DNA of 22,746 nt, taken from positions 1-22,746 of the forward strand of contig JAEUVL010000642.1 in assembly GCA_016786965.1 (NCBI GenBank), written 5' to 3'. The translations under genes and the position numbers were made by a program. The notes beneath the pieces were generated by a model. It ran no database searches. It saw only the letters and a program-made list of their open reading frames with translations, and was not told the DNA's origin. Each line of letters begins with the position of its first letter. Positions within the stretch are counted from its first letter, which is position 1. The DNA comes from Chitinophagaceae bacterium (GTDB taxonomy: Bacteria > Bacteroidota > Bacteroidia > Chitinophagales > Chitinophagaceae). This document shows positions 16,401 to 22,543 of the stretch, in pieces.

Positions 16401-16826
16401 CACCACATCACATTGTTGTATCACATCCTCTATCATTCCCTCCAATCCCATATGCCTTCCATCATCCGGGCTGTATATCCGGGTGATGCCGTATTCATGC
16501 AGTTCTTCTATTTCCGATGGCAGGATAGTACCGCCACCGCCACCGAATATTTTAATATGACCGCAGCCATTCTCTTCCAGCAGGTCCTTCATGTATTTAA
16601 AGAACTCCACATGGCCGCCCTGGTAACTGGTGATAGCAATACCCTGCACATCTTCTTCAATAGCTGTTTCCACTATCTCTTTTACCGACCGGTTGTGCCC
16701 GAGGTGAATGATCTCAGCACCTTTGCTCTGCATGATGCGGCGCATGATATTAATAGCAGCATCATGCCCGTCAAAAAGACTGGCAGCCGTTACAATTCTT
16801 ACTTTGTTAATAGGTGTATAACTCAT
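13455..16826 (-). CDS. icmF: Fused isobutyryl-CoA mutase IcmF (B12 domain + G-protein chaperone + catalytic barrel)
   Basis: The protein has 1123 residues from the ATG at 16826 (an in-frame TTG at 16844 adds MPILFF and is rejected). Order: B12-binding domain (about 10-140) with DGHDAAINIMRR, His21 as lower cobalt ligand, and the GGGGG loop; a MeaI-type GTPase (about 190-400) with Walker A GTGGAGKS at 196-203 and NKFD at 336-339; then linker and the TIM-barrel substrate domain. Specificity: the residue equivalent to methylmalonyl-CoA mutase Tyr89 is Phe581 (TRMFAGE) and that equivalent to Arg207 is Gln772 (DQAQNT). This Phe/Gln pair marks isobutyryl-CoA/n-butyryl-CoA mutase rather than methylmalonyl-CoA mutase. 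It needs adenosylcobalamin and GTP. It is a single gene divergent from the AmgK-like kinase. A pivalyl-CoA-type activity cannot be excluded. Confidence 0.97.
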   Translation of the reverse strand: MSYTPINKVRIVTAASLFDGHDAAINIMRRIMQSKGAEIIHLGHNRSVKEIVETAIEEDVQGIAITSYQGGHVEFFKYMKDLLEENGCGHIKIFGGGGGTILPSEIEELHEYGITRIYSPDDGRHMGLEGMIEDVIQQCDVVLNGTGDYKTAMKLDEVKDVRKIAREITNAENGLVPGAGSQKPAVNTIPVLGITGTGGAGKSSVTDEIVRRFLNNFGEKTIAVISVDPSKKKTGGALLGDRIRMNAISHPRAYMRSLATRDDNTALSSAVQDAIDICKTAGFDFIILESAGVGQSDASILDFCDVSMYVMTPEYGAASQLEKINMLDYADLVCINKFDKAGALDALADVRKQYKRNHQLFSAKDEELPIVGTMASKFNDDGVNHLFELLLKKIEAKTNATFGQYHFAETAKVSQAVIPAGRVRYLSEIAENNRGYDQLVKEQAAIASKLYQLQGTLKTLQSGDSKLPLPDGFGEVLEKQIAFYTEQLTPVAKKLITNWPNKVAEYQKEFYEYTVRDKVIKQPMITKSLSGTRIPKVVLPKYKDWGDILQWQAQENVPGHFPFTAGVFPLKREGEDPTRMFAGEGGPERTNRRFHYVSVDQPAKRLSTAFDSVTLYGEDPDHRPDIYGKVGNSGVSIATVDDAKKLYSGFDLCDPKTSVSMTINGPAPMLLAFFMNAAIDQQCEKWIEENGKWDMVNDALKKKYPDGKIPVYHNASFPGEMPQGNNGLGLKLLGLSGDEVLPADAYGRCKQYALQQVRGTVQADILKEDQAQNTCIFSTEFALKLMGDVQEYFINEKVRNFYSVSISGYHIAEAGANPITQLAFTLSNGFTYVEYYLSRGMNIDDFAANLSFFFSNGMDPEYSVIGRVARRIWAKAMKYKYKANKRSQMLKYHIQTSGRSLHAQEIDFNDIRTTLQALYAIYDNCNSLHTNAYDEAITTPTEESVRRAMAIQLIINRELGTAKNENPNQGSFLIEELTDLVEEAVLAEFDRLTERGGVLGAMERMYQRNKIQEESLFYEHQKHSGELPLIGVNTFLNKKGSPTILPTEVIRSTTEEKEQQIANLRNFWKRNEAKRERELNELKRVAINNGNLFAQLMETVKYCSLGQITRALYEVGGQYRRNM

Positions 16827-16841
16827 AAAAAATAGAATAGG

Positions 16842-16849
16842 CAAATTTA
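16842..16849 (-). promoter_or_regulatory. TAAATTTG, candidate -7 box for icmF
   Basis: On the minus strand TAAATTTG matches TAnnTTTG exactly and lies 15 bases before the icmF ATG. No clear -33 TTTG is seen 19-21 bases upstream, so support is limited. Confidence 0.35.
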
Positions 16850-16939
16850 GCCTTAAAAAGCTAATGAGTGTTAGCTCCCCGGTGCTTTACTCCATTTATC
16901 TCTTCCTCCCCCGGGTGCCTCTCATTCCCTTCCGTTAAG

Positions 16940-16947
16940 TACATTTG
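16940..16947 (+). promoter_or_regulatory. TACATTTG, candidate -7 box just before the kinase start
   Basis: The same octamer as in front of the sulfatase, here four bases before the ATG at 16952. No -33 element is evident. If active, the mRNA would start at or next to the ATG. Confidence 0.35.
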
Positions 16948-16951
16948 CCCT

Positions 16952-18448
16952 ATGCAACACCTTGTTGAATCAATCTCGGCCTTATATAAAAAGTGGAACG
17001 GCCAATCACCCTTATCCGTAGACCTGCTCCCTCAAAGCGGCAGCGAACGCAGGTATTTCCGCCTTCATGGTATCAATAACAGTATCATAGGTACCTACGG
17101 CGCCAATATAAAAGAAAACGAAACCTTTATTTACTTCTCCCGTCACTTCAAAGAAAAGCAACTGGCCGTACCCGAAATATTTGCCGTTAGTGAAGATGGA
17201 ATGTTTTACCTCCAGCAGGATTTCGGCGACGTATCGTTGCTCAACCGCCTCGAAGCCGAAGGTTTTACCGAAAATATTTATGCGCTGTTTCAACAAAGCC
17301 TCACCGCCCTGGCCCTGCTGCAGGTAAAAGGTGATGAAGGACTTGATTATTCCCAATGCCTGACCAACGCCGAATTTGGTAAACAGGCCATCATGGCCGA
17401 CCTGCTGTATTTCAAGTACTATTTCCTCGATGCTTTGCGCAAACCATACGACAAGCAAAAGCTGATCGACGATTTTGAAGCCCTCAGCAACTATCTCACA
17501 CATACGGAGTATAAATATTTTATGTTCCGCGATTTTCAAAGCCGGAATATTATGATAAGCCCTTCTTTCGGAAAGGGCCAGGAAGCTTCTGTTCATTTTA
17601 TCGACTACCAGGGTGGAATGAAAGGCGCCCCGCAATATGATGTAGCCTCCATGCTCTGGCAGGCCCGGGCCAACTTACCGGACGAATGGAAGAATGACCT
17701 GCTAGAAGATTACATGAAAAGCTTTGAGAACATTATTGGACAAAGTATTGATAAAGCCATCTTCCGCAGTCAATACAATGGCTATGTGCTCATACGCCTG
17801 TTGCAGGTACTCGGTGCCTATGGCTTCCGCGGTTTGTTTGAACGAAAAGCGCATTTCTTAACCAGCATCCCACTCGCATTAAGAAACCTGCGCGACTTTT
17901 TTAATAATCAAAGTGTGGGCATCTCGCTGCCAGAGTTCAGAAAAGTACTGGACATCTGTGTCGCCGATGAAGTGATCGAACAATTTACTCCCACGCAGGC
18001 TGATGAAAACACACCACTGGTCATTAAAGTACACAGCTTCTCCTTTCGCAAACAAACACCAACGGATGACAGTGGCAATGGCGGCGGCTTCATTTTCGAC
18101 TGCCGCGGCATTCTGAACCCGGGCCGGGTAGACAGTATGAAAACACAAACCGGACGGGATAAAGACGTTAAAGACTTTTTGGAACAACAAACCAAGATGC
18201 CCGAATTTCTCAATAGTGTGTTCGACATTGTTGACATCACTGTAGAAGAATACATCCAACGGGGTTTCGAGAGCCTTATGATCAGTTTTGGCTGCACCGG
18301 TGGCCAGCACCGCAGCGTATATGCCGCAGACGCAATGGCAAGGCATTTAAAAAATAAGTTTAAGGTAAAGGTGGAACTGAAGCATATTGTGCAGGAAGAA
18401 AAGAATTGGCAGAATCCTTTGCCATCCCAGGCCCCTAAAGGGGAGTAA
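16952..18448 (+). CDS. AmgK-like sugar kinase fused to RapZ C-terminal domain
   Basis: The protein has 498 residues from the ATG at 16952 (an in-frame GTG at 16868 is rejected). Residues 1-345 form an APH-type kinase like AmgK, which makes MurNAc/GlcNAc-1-phosphate in wall recycling: SGSERRYFRL (29-38), catalytic loop FRDFQSRNIMIS (192-203, base Asp194; a Phe stands where many kinases have His), metal site IDYQGGMKGAPQYD (217-230). Residues 356-480 match the C-terminal domain of RapZ: IFDCRGILNPGR, TGRDKDVKDFL and SFGCTGGQHRSVYAADAM (445-462), where the CTGG-HRS loop in E. coli RapZ takes part in GlcN6P sensing. The RapZ N-terminal Walker ATPase domain is absent. The fusion suggests an amino-sugar-phosphate-regulated kinase. 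The last residues (PSQAPKGE) are encoded inside an inverted repeat, so the tail may have been altered by insertion of the DUF559 element. Confidence 0.85.
   Translation: MQHLVESISALYKKWNGQSPLSVDLLPQSGSERRYFRLHGINNSIIGTYGANIKENETFIYFSRHFKEKQLAVPEIFAVSEDGMFYLQQDFGDVSLLNRLEAEGFTENIYALFQQSLTALALLQVKGDEGLDYSQCLTNAEFGKQAIMADLLYFKYYFLDALRKPYDKQKLIDDFEALSNYLTHTEYKYFMFRDFQSRNIMISPSFGKGQEASVHFIDYQGGMKGAPQYDVASMLWQARANLPDEWKNDLLEDYMKSFENIIGQSIDKAIFRSQYNGYVLIRLLQVLGAYGFRGLFERKAHFLTSIPLALRNLRDFFNNQSVGISLPEFRKVLDICVADEVIEQFTPTQADENTPLVIKVHSFSFRKQTPTDDSGNGGGFIFDCRGILNPGRVDSMKTQTGRDKDVKDFLEQQTKMPEFLNSVFDIVDITVEEYIQRGFESLMISFGCTGGQHRSVYAADAMARHLKNKFKVKVELKHIVQEEKNWQNPLPSQAPKGE
18426..18445 (-). repeat. Left inverted repeat flanking the DUF559 gene
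   Basis: Twenty bases whose reverse complement begins CTCCCCTTTAGGGG. It matches the right repeat (18922-18941) at 18 of 20 positions in opposite orientation and contains its own near-palindrome CCCCTAAAGGGG. It forms the last coding bases of the kinase gene. Confidence 0.75.
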
Positions 18449-18867
18449 TGAGAAGACCCCTTATTTATAAACCATACCCTATGAAAAGAAAAATGCACAA
18501 CGGAGCAACTAAGTTTCATTATCAAAAAGCAAGGGAGCTTAGAGAAACTTCCACTCATACTGAATCTGTCTTATGGGAATATTTAAAAACAAAACCACAT
18601 GGAATAAAATTTCGCCGTCAACATCCCTATTCGACCTATATATTGGACTTTTATTGCCACTCTTTAAATTTAGTAATTGAAGTAGATGGAAAAATTCACG
18701 ATCTGCCTGAAATAAAATCGAATGATGAGATCAGGCAAAAAAAGTTAGAAATAAACGGCCTGGTAGTTATGAGGTTTCCAAACGAGTTGGTCGAAAAGAA
18801 TCTTGAAGAGGTTATTAATAAAATTGACACATTTATTTTAAGCAACACGGATGACAAGAAACAATAA
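18448..18867 (+). CDS. DUF559 endonuclease-like protein (Vsr/PD-(D/E)XK-like)
   Basis: The protein has 139 residues from the ATG at 18448, which overlaps the kinase stop by one base (TAATG); a second ATG at 18481 (MKRKMHNG) gives 128 residues and could be the true start. Seen: the DUF559 pattern ARELRETSTHTESVLWEYLK, then GIKFRRQHPYSTYILDFYC, NLVIEVDGKIHDLPE and VVMRFPNELV. The Asp of LDFYC, the Glu/Asp of IEVDG and the downstream basic residues fit a Vsr/PD-(D/E)XK nuclease fold. Substrate and role are unproven. The gene is clearly richer in A and T than its neighbours (long runs such as GGAATAAAATTT), which points to separate ancestry. It is framed by inverted repeats and splits the kinase from the nucleotidyltransferase. 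No methylase or transposase is nearby. Confidence 0.85.
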   Translation: MRRPLIYKPYPMKRKMHNGATKFHYQKARELRETSTHTESVLWEYLKTKPHGIKFRRQHPYSTYILDFYCHSLNLVIEVDGKIHDLPEIKSNDEIRQKKLEINGLVVMRFPNELVEKNLEEVINKIDTFILSNTDDKKQ

Positions 18868-18921
18868 GGACTCCCTTGCGGAGACTGGAGAAAACTCCCC
18901 TTTAGCAGTCAGGGCTCCTTC

Positions 18922-18941
18922 CTTCCCTTTAGGGGCCGGGG
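18922..18941 (+). repeat. Right inverted repeat flanking the DUF559 gene
   Basis: Sequence starting CTTCCCTTTAGGGGCC, the inverted partner of 18426-18445 with two mismatches. It ends three bases before the ATG of the nucleotidyltransferase, so it makes up that gene's leader. Confidence 0.75.
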
Positions 18942-18943
18942 GT

Positions 18944-19690
18944 ATGCAAGGTATTATTTTCAGTGCCGGGTTAGGCACCCGGTTCAAACCCTGGACAGAC
19001 AATCATCCCAAAGCCATGGCACTGGTGAATGGCAAATCCCTGCTCCAGCGAAACATCGAATACCTGCAGCAAAATGGCATACGGGACGTCATCGTCAATG
19101 TGCACCATTTTGCAGAGCAAATAGAACAAGCCATTGTAGAAAATGACGGTTGGGGAAGTAATGTACTCGTAAGTGATGAACGGGACCTGCTTTTAGAAAC
19201 AGGCGGAGGCCTGCTCCATGCAAAAGAGCTTTTCGAACCAGGCCAGCGCTTCATCTCTTGCAATGTCGATATTCTTACCGATCTCGACATCAGCCAGTTA
19301 CTGGCCTTTCACCAGGAAAAGAACGCATTGATCTCCTTCGGGGTTACCAACCGCACTTCCTCCCGCAATCTTTTATTTGATGAAAACAACCGCCTTTGCG
19401 GATGGAAAAATAACAGCACCGGGGAAGAACGCATTTCCATCCCTCTTTCCGCCAGTGAGAATAGTTCAAAGACCAGGTCTCCTAAAGCCTACAGCTGTGT
19501 GGTGGTATTTGAGTACGATATCTTCCGGCTTATAGAAGAAGCTGGTTTCTCCGGCAAGTTCTCCTTAATAGACGTCTACCTGAAGCTCGCACCCGACCAC
19601 CTCATCATGGGGTACGATCATTCCGGCGACAGGCTGGTAGATGTAGGCAAACCTGAATCAGTGGCCGTGGCAGAAGCGCTTTTCTTTTAA
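18944..19690 (+). CDS. MurU-like sugar-1-phosphate nucleotidyltransferase
   Basis: The protein has 248 residues from the ATG at 18944. The frame is open upstream to 18851, but that part overlaps the DUF559 gene end and the repeat and is not family-like. Seen: the nucleotide-binding signature MQGIIFSAGLGTRFKPWTDNHPKAM, then LLETGGGLLHAKELF (near residue 83), CNVDILTDLD (near 105) with a metal Asp, and LVDVGKPESVAVAEALF at the end. The LLETGGG and VDVG-pattern match MurU, which makes UDP-MurNAc from MurNAc-1-P. Next to an AmgK-like kinase this forms the AmgK-MurU recycling pair. A related role on GlcNAc-1-P or another sugar is possible. It is separated from the kinase by the DUF559 element, so translational coupling, if ancestral, is lost. 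Confidence 0.87.
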   Translation: MQGIIFSAGLGTRFKPWTDNHPKAMALVNGKSLLQRNIEYLQQNGIRDVIVNVHHFAEQIEQAIVENDGWGSNVLVSDERDLLLETGGGLLHAKELFEPGQRFISCNVDILTDLDISQLLAFHQEKNALISFGVTNRTSSRNLLFDENNRLCGWKNNSTGEERISIPLSASENSSKTRSPKAYSCVVVFEYDIFRLIEEAGFSGKFSLIDVYLKLAPDHLIMGYDHSGDRLVDVGKPESVAVAEALFF

Positions 19691-19996
19691 TACATCCTCA
19701 CGAAGACACAAAAGGCAACGGTAAACTTCAATTGAACTCAAACACTTTTTGTTAGTGAGAAACCTCCCCTTTTGTAAAGGAAATTCCTTCTCTCTTTTCT
19801 CTCTGGGCGAATAAAATGCACCTTCCACAAAGGGCACTAAGGAAAAATAACCCCTAAAATCCTTTGTGCCCCTTGTGTCTTCGTGGGAAACACTTACTTG
19901 TGTAATAATTTCTATAAAGGAATGCAAATACCCTTTCAACGGTAGGCCAGTTGCATCCTTTTGCGCTATCTTTCACACCTTAAATAAAATCGTTTT
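19691..19996. other. 306-base gene-free spacer with nested inverted repeats
   Basis: No gene is seen. Outer arms CACGAAGACACAAAAGG (19699-19715) and CCCCTTGTGTCTTCGTG (19869-19885) match at 15 of 17. Inner arms CACAAAGGGCACTAAGG (19826-19842) and CCTTTGTGCCCCTTGTG (19861-19877) match at 15 of 17 around an 18-base loop and can form a strong hairpin. CCACGAAGACAC-type repeats occur dispersed in many bacterial genomes. A short CCTTTTGTAAAGG hairpin also lies here, near 19770. It probably carries the promoter of the peptidase gene, where TATCTTTC (19967-19974) is one base off TAnnTTTG. Confidence 0.6.
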
Positions 19997-21952
19997 ATGA
20001 AGAAAGTAGTCCTGAACGTATTTGGCCTCCTTATGTTCATCAGTGTTTTTGCCCAATCAAAATATGATCATAAAGAAGCCTTTGGTCCGCAATTTTATCC
20101 CTATCCGGGCAATGATTACCGCAGCGCCAGCGGCGAACCCGGCCCTAAGTACTGGCAAAACAGAGCAGATTACTCCATCAGTTGCACACTCGATCCGGAG
20201 AAGCACACCGTAAGCGGTCAGGTAAATATCAGCTACACCAATAACAGCCCCGATAATCTGAAATTCCTTTGGTTGCAGCTCGATCAGAATATTTATAAAA
20301 AAGGTTCCCGTGGCTCAGCCACCACCACCGAAGCAGGCGGCCGCTGGGCCAATACCAATTTCACCGATGGCTATACCATCAAATCCATCTCCGCTGAATA
20401 CAATGGAAAAACATTTACCCCTAAGAACATAACCACCGATACCCGTATGCAAGTATGGCTGCAGGAAAGCCTCAAGGCCGGTGGCGGAAAAATAAAGCTC
20501 TCCCTTCAGTTCGAATTTATCGTACCGGAATATGGTACCGACCGCATGGGGAGATTGGATACTAAAAACGGCATTGTATACGAAGTGGCCCAGTGGTTTC
20601 CCCGCCTCGCCGTATATGATGATATACAAGGATGGAACACCCTGCCCTATATAGGTGCCGGTGAGTTTTACCTGGAATATGGAGATATTGATTTTTCCAT
20701 CACTGCCCCGTCAAACATGATTGTGGTAGGTTCCGGCGAACTTCAAAACCCACAGGACTGCTATACCGCCGAACAACTGAAACGGTGGGATGCCGCCGGT
20801 AAAAGTGATAAGACAGTGATCATACGCAGCGACAAAGAAGTAAAAGATCCCAACTCACGTCCAAAAGCACCCACCACCACCTGGAAGTTCAGGATCAACA
20901 ATACAAGAGATGTGGCCTGGGCCGCCAGCAAAGCCTTTGTACAGGATGCCGCCCGTATCAATTTGCCCAGTGGTAAAAAATGTCTCGCCATCAGTGCGTA
21001 CCCCGTAGAAAGTATTGTAAAAAATGGCTGGCAGCGGTCAACTGAATTTACCAAAGCCAGCATTGAGCATTACTCCAATAAATGGTTTGAGTTCCCTTAT
21101 CCCGCTGCTACCAACGTAGCAGGCATTGTCGGCGGTATGGAGTATCCCGGTATTGTGTTTTGCAGCTCCGGTTCTTCCGGTGAGGATCTGTGGGGTGTTA
21201 CCGATCATGAATTTGGGCATACCTGGTTCCCCATGATAGTGGGAAGCAACGAAAGAAAATATGCCTGGATGGATGAAGGCTTCAACACTTTTATCAATGC
21301 CGGTTCCACTGACGCTTTTAATAAAGGAGAATTTAAGTCATCCGGTTTTTTTGATGATCCCAGTTCATCATTTATGGTAAAATACACCTTTGGAGAAACA
21401 ATGGACGGGCTTTATACCGTGCCCGATGTCATCCAGCAGGGCAATCTTGGTATTGCTGCCTATTTAAAACCTGCACAGATGCTTACTGCCCTGAGGGAAG
21501 TAGTGCTTGGCGAAGAGCGGTTTGATGCAGCCTTCAGGGAATATATCAGCCGCTGGGCTTTCAAACATCCCACACCCTGGGATTTCTTTCACACCATGGA
21601 AAATGTGTCCGGCGAAGACCTTGGCTGGTTTTGGCGGGCCTGGGTGCTGAATACCTGGAAACTGGACCTTGGTGTAAAAGAAGTAACATACAATGATGAA
21701 AACCCTGAGAAAGGTGCCGCCATCGTTATCGAAACACTGGAAAAAATGGTGATGCCAGTAACCGTACTGGTAAAAGAATCCAATGGTAAAGAGCACAGGC
21801 TGAACCTGCCGGTGGAAATATGGCAACGGGGATCCGGCTGGACCTTCGATGTGCCCACCACCAGCGAAATAAAAGAAGTAGTACTCGACCCCGACAAAAA
21901 ACTACCCGATTGGGACAGAGACAATAACACCTGGAAGAAGAAAGGATTTTAA
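19997..21952 (+). CDS. Exported M1-family zinc metallopeptidase
   Basis: The protein has 651 residues from the ATG at 19997. Signal peptide MKKVVLNVFGLLMFISVFAQ (1-20), so it acts in the periplasm or at the surface. Seen: an M1 N-terminal beta domain (about 55-330) with YSISCTLDPEKHTVSGQVNISY; a GGMEYPGIVF segment (379-388) in place of the classical GAMEN exopeptidase motif; zinc motif HEFGH at 404-408; and the third zinc ligand Glu427 in WMDEGFNTF, 18 residues on. Members trim N-terminal residues from peptides. The change of GAMEN to GMEYP is shared by a Bacteroidota branch and may alter N-terminus recognition. It is a single gene with its own spacer on both sides and a small hairpin after the stop. 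Confidence 0.94.
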   Translation: MKKVVLNVFGLLMFISVFAQSKYDHKEAFGPQFYPYPGNDYRSASGEPGPKYWQNRADYSISCTLDPEKHTVSGQVNISYTNNSPDNLKFLWLQLDQNIYKKGSRGSATTTEAGGRWANTNFTDGYTIKSISAEYNGKTFTPKNITTDTRMQVWLQESLKAGGGKIKLSLQFEFIVPEYGTDRMGRLDTKNGIVYEVAQWFPRLAVYDDIQGWNTLPYIGAGEFYLEYGDIDFSITAPSNMIVVGSGELQNPQDCYTAEQLKRWDAAGKSDKTVIIRSDKEVKDPNSRPKAPTTTWKFRINNTRDVAWAASKAFVQDAARINLPSGKKCLAISAYPVESIVKNGWQRSTEFTKASIEHYSNKWFEFPYPAATNVAGIVGGMEYPGIVFCSSGSSGEDLWGVTDHEFGHTWFPMIVGSNERKYAWMDEGFNTFINAGSTDAFNKGEFKSSGFFDDPSSSFMVKYTFGETMDGLYTVPDVIQQGNLGIAAYLKPAQMLTALREVVLGEERFDAAFREYISRWAFKHPTPWDFFHTMENVSGEDLGWFWRAWVLNTWKLDLGVKEVTYNDENPEKGAAIVIETLEKMVMPVTVLVKESNGKEHRLNLPVEIWQRGSGWTFDVPTTSEIKEVVLDPDKKLPDWDRDNNTWKKKGF

Positions 21953-21953
21953 G

Positions 21954-21968
21954 CCAATACTGTATTGG
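21954..21968 (+). terminator. Short hairpin after the M1 peptidase gene
   Basis: CCAATA (21954-21959) and TATTGG (21963-21968) form a 6-bp perfect stem with a 3-base loop directly after the stop. The following ATTAAGGTTTTCCC has only a weak T run, so it is a doubtful terminator. Confidence 0.35.
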
Positions 21969-22039
21969 ATTAAGGTTTTCCCGCCACTTAACATTCCATG
22001 TTAATTGTTACTGTATAAACTCATGGCGAATTGATGTTC

Positions 22040-22086
22040 TAGCCCCATAGAGACGAAAAGTAAAGCATTTCGTCCCTGTGGGGCTA
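22040..22086. repeat. Long palindrome, REP-like intergenic element
   Basis: Arms of 19 bases, TAGCCCCATAGAGACGAAA (22040-22058) and TTTCGTCCCTGTGGGGCTA (22068-22086), match at 17 of 19 and enclose a 9-base loop. The sequence after it (TTTTAATAATGG, then ATTCGCCCCGGGCTTTG) is typical of a repeat family seen dispersed in Bacteroidota intergenic DNA, judged from memory and not searched. Confidence 0.6.
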
Positions 22087-22188
22087 TATTTTAATAATGG
22101 ATTCGCCCCGGGCTTTGTACAACATACCCTGCCCAAAATACCAGGTTTCCCCTTTCGCTGTTTTACCTCTTCGAAGATGCGGGATTTG

Positions 22189-22253
22189 CATGGGCTCTCA
22201 TGAAGTCTCTATGCTTGTACCATGCTTTCACTATGCTCTCTCCATGCTTGAAG
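22189..22253. repeat. Degenerate 11-bp tandem array, YATGnnnTCnC
   Basis: ATG recurs at 22190, 22200, 22211, 22222, 22233 and 22244, with steps of 10, 11, 11, 11 and 11. Units read CATGAAGTCTC, TATGCTTGTAC, CATGCTTTCAC, TATGCTCTCTC and CATGCTTGAAG. The step and the CATG/TCTC content resemble the cleaner array 130 bases on. Confidence 0.65.
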
Positions 22254-22382
22254 GACGGGTGATGGGAGGAGTAAACTCCAACTTGTATATATCCAGTTTA
22301 TCTGTCTCGCAGTGTACCAACCGGCTTTCTGCAAGAATACATCTATACCAGGTAAGCATACGTCATTCAGTGTGTCATTATA

Positions 22383-22458
22383 GATGTTCCCATGATGTTC
22401 CCATGATGTCTCCATGATGTTCCCATGATATTCCCATTAATAAATGGATGGGAACATC
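22383..22458. repeat. 11-bp tandem array GATGTTCCCAT x5 plus one inverted copy
   Basis: Five head-to-tail copies span 22383-22437; copies 1, 2 and 4 are identical, copy 3 (GATGTCTCCAT) has two changes and copy 5 (GATATTCCCAT) one. After ten bases an exact inverted copy, ATGGGAACATC, follows at 22448-22458, able to pair with any of the direct copies. The step of 11 is close to one DNA helical turn. Confidence 0.9.
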
Positions 22459-22543
22459 ATGGAATTATCATGCTGGTATTATCAGCTTAAATTACTGTTA
22501 GTACTAATAATAATTACTCATTACCGGCCGTCCGGAGGCAAAA

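Larger units (their letters stand above)
18426..18941. mobile_element. Candidate small element: DUF559 gene between inverted repeats
   Basis: A 516-base unit consists of the left repeat, one AT-rich DUF559 gene, a partial repeat CTCCCCTTTAG (18895-18905) and the right repeat. It lies precisely between the kinase stop and the ATG of the nucleotidyltransferase, two genes that would be expected to be adjacent. No target-site duplication was identified and no transposase is present, so mobility is an inference from the repeats, the base composition and the position. Confidence 0.45.

Noticed and set aside
13455..16826. Methylmalonyl-CoA mutase
   Set aside because: The fused B12-GTPase-barrel order and the Phe/Gln pocket residues point to IcmF.
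16868..16951. N-terminal extension of the kinase from a GTG start
   Set aside because: The added residues are Cys/Pro/Ser-rich and unlike the family, and the extension overlaps the divergent icmF promoter region.
16952..18448. Full RapZ (RNase adapter)
   Set aside because: The N-terminal Walker ATPase domain is missing; the N-terminal part is an APH/AmgK-type kinase.
18448..18867. Restriction-modification system
   Set aside because: Only a DUF559 nuclease-like gene is present, without a methylase or specificity subunit nearby.
18851..18943. N-terminal extension of the MurU-like protein
   Set aside because: It is encoded by the DUF559 gene end and the inverted repeat; the nucleotide-binding motif starts right at the ATG at 18944.
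22097..22417. Open frame of 106 codons in the right intergenic tract
   Set aside because: It runs through both 11-bp repeat regions, has no family-like sequence, leader or partner gene, and is best explained by the repeats.
22383..22458. CRISPR array
   Set aside because: The units are 11 bases, directly adjacent, with no spacers and no cas genes.
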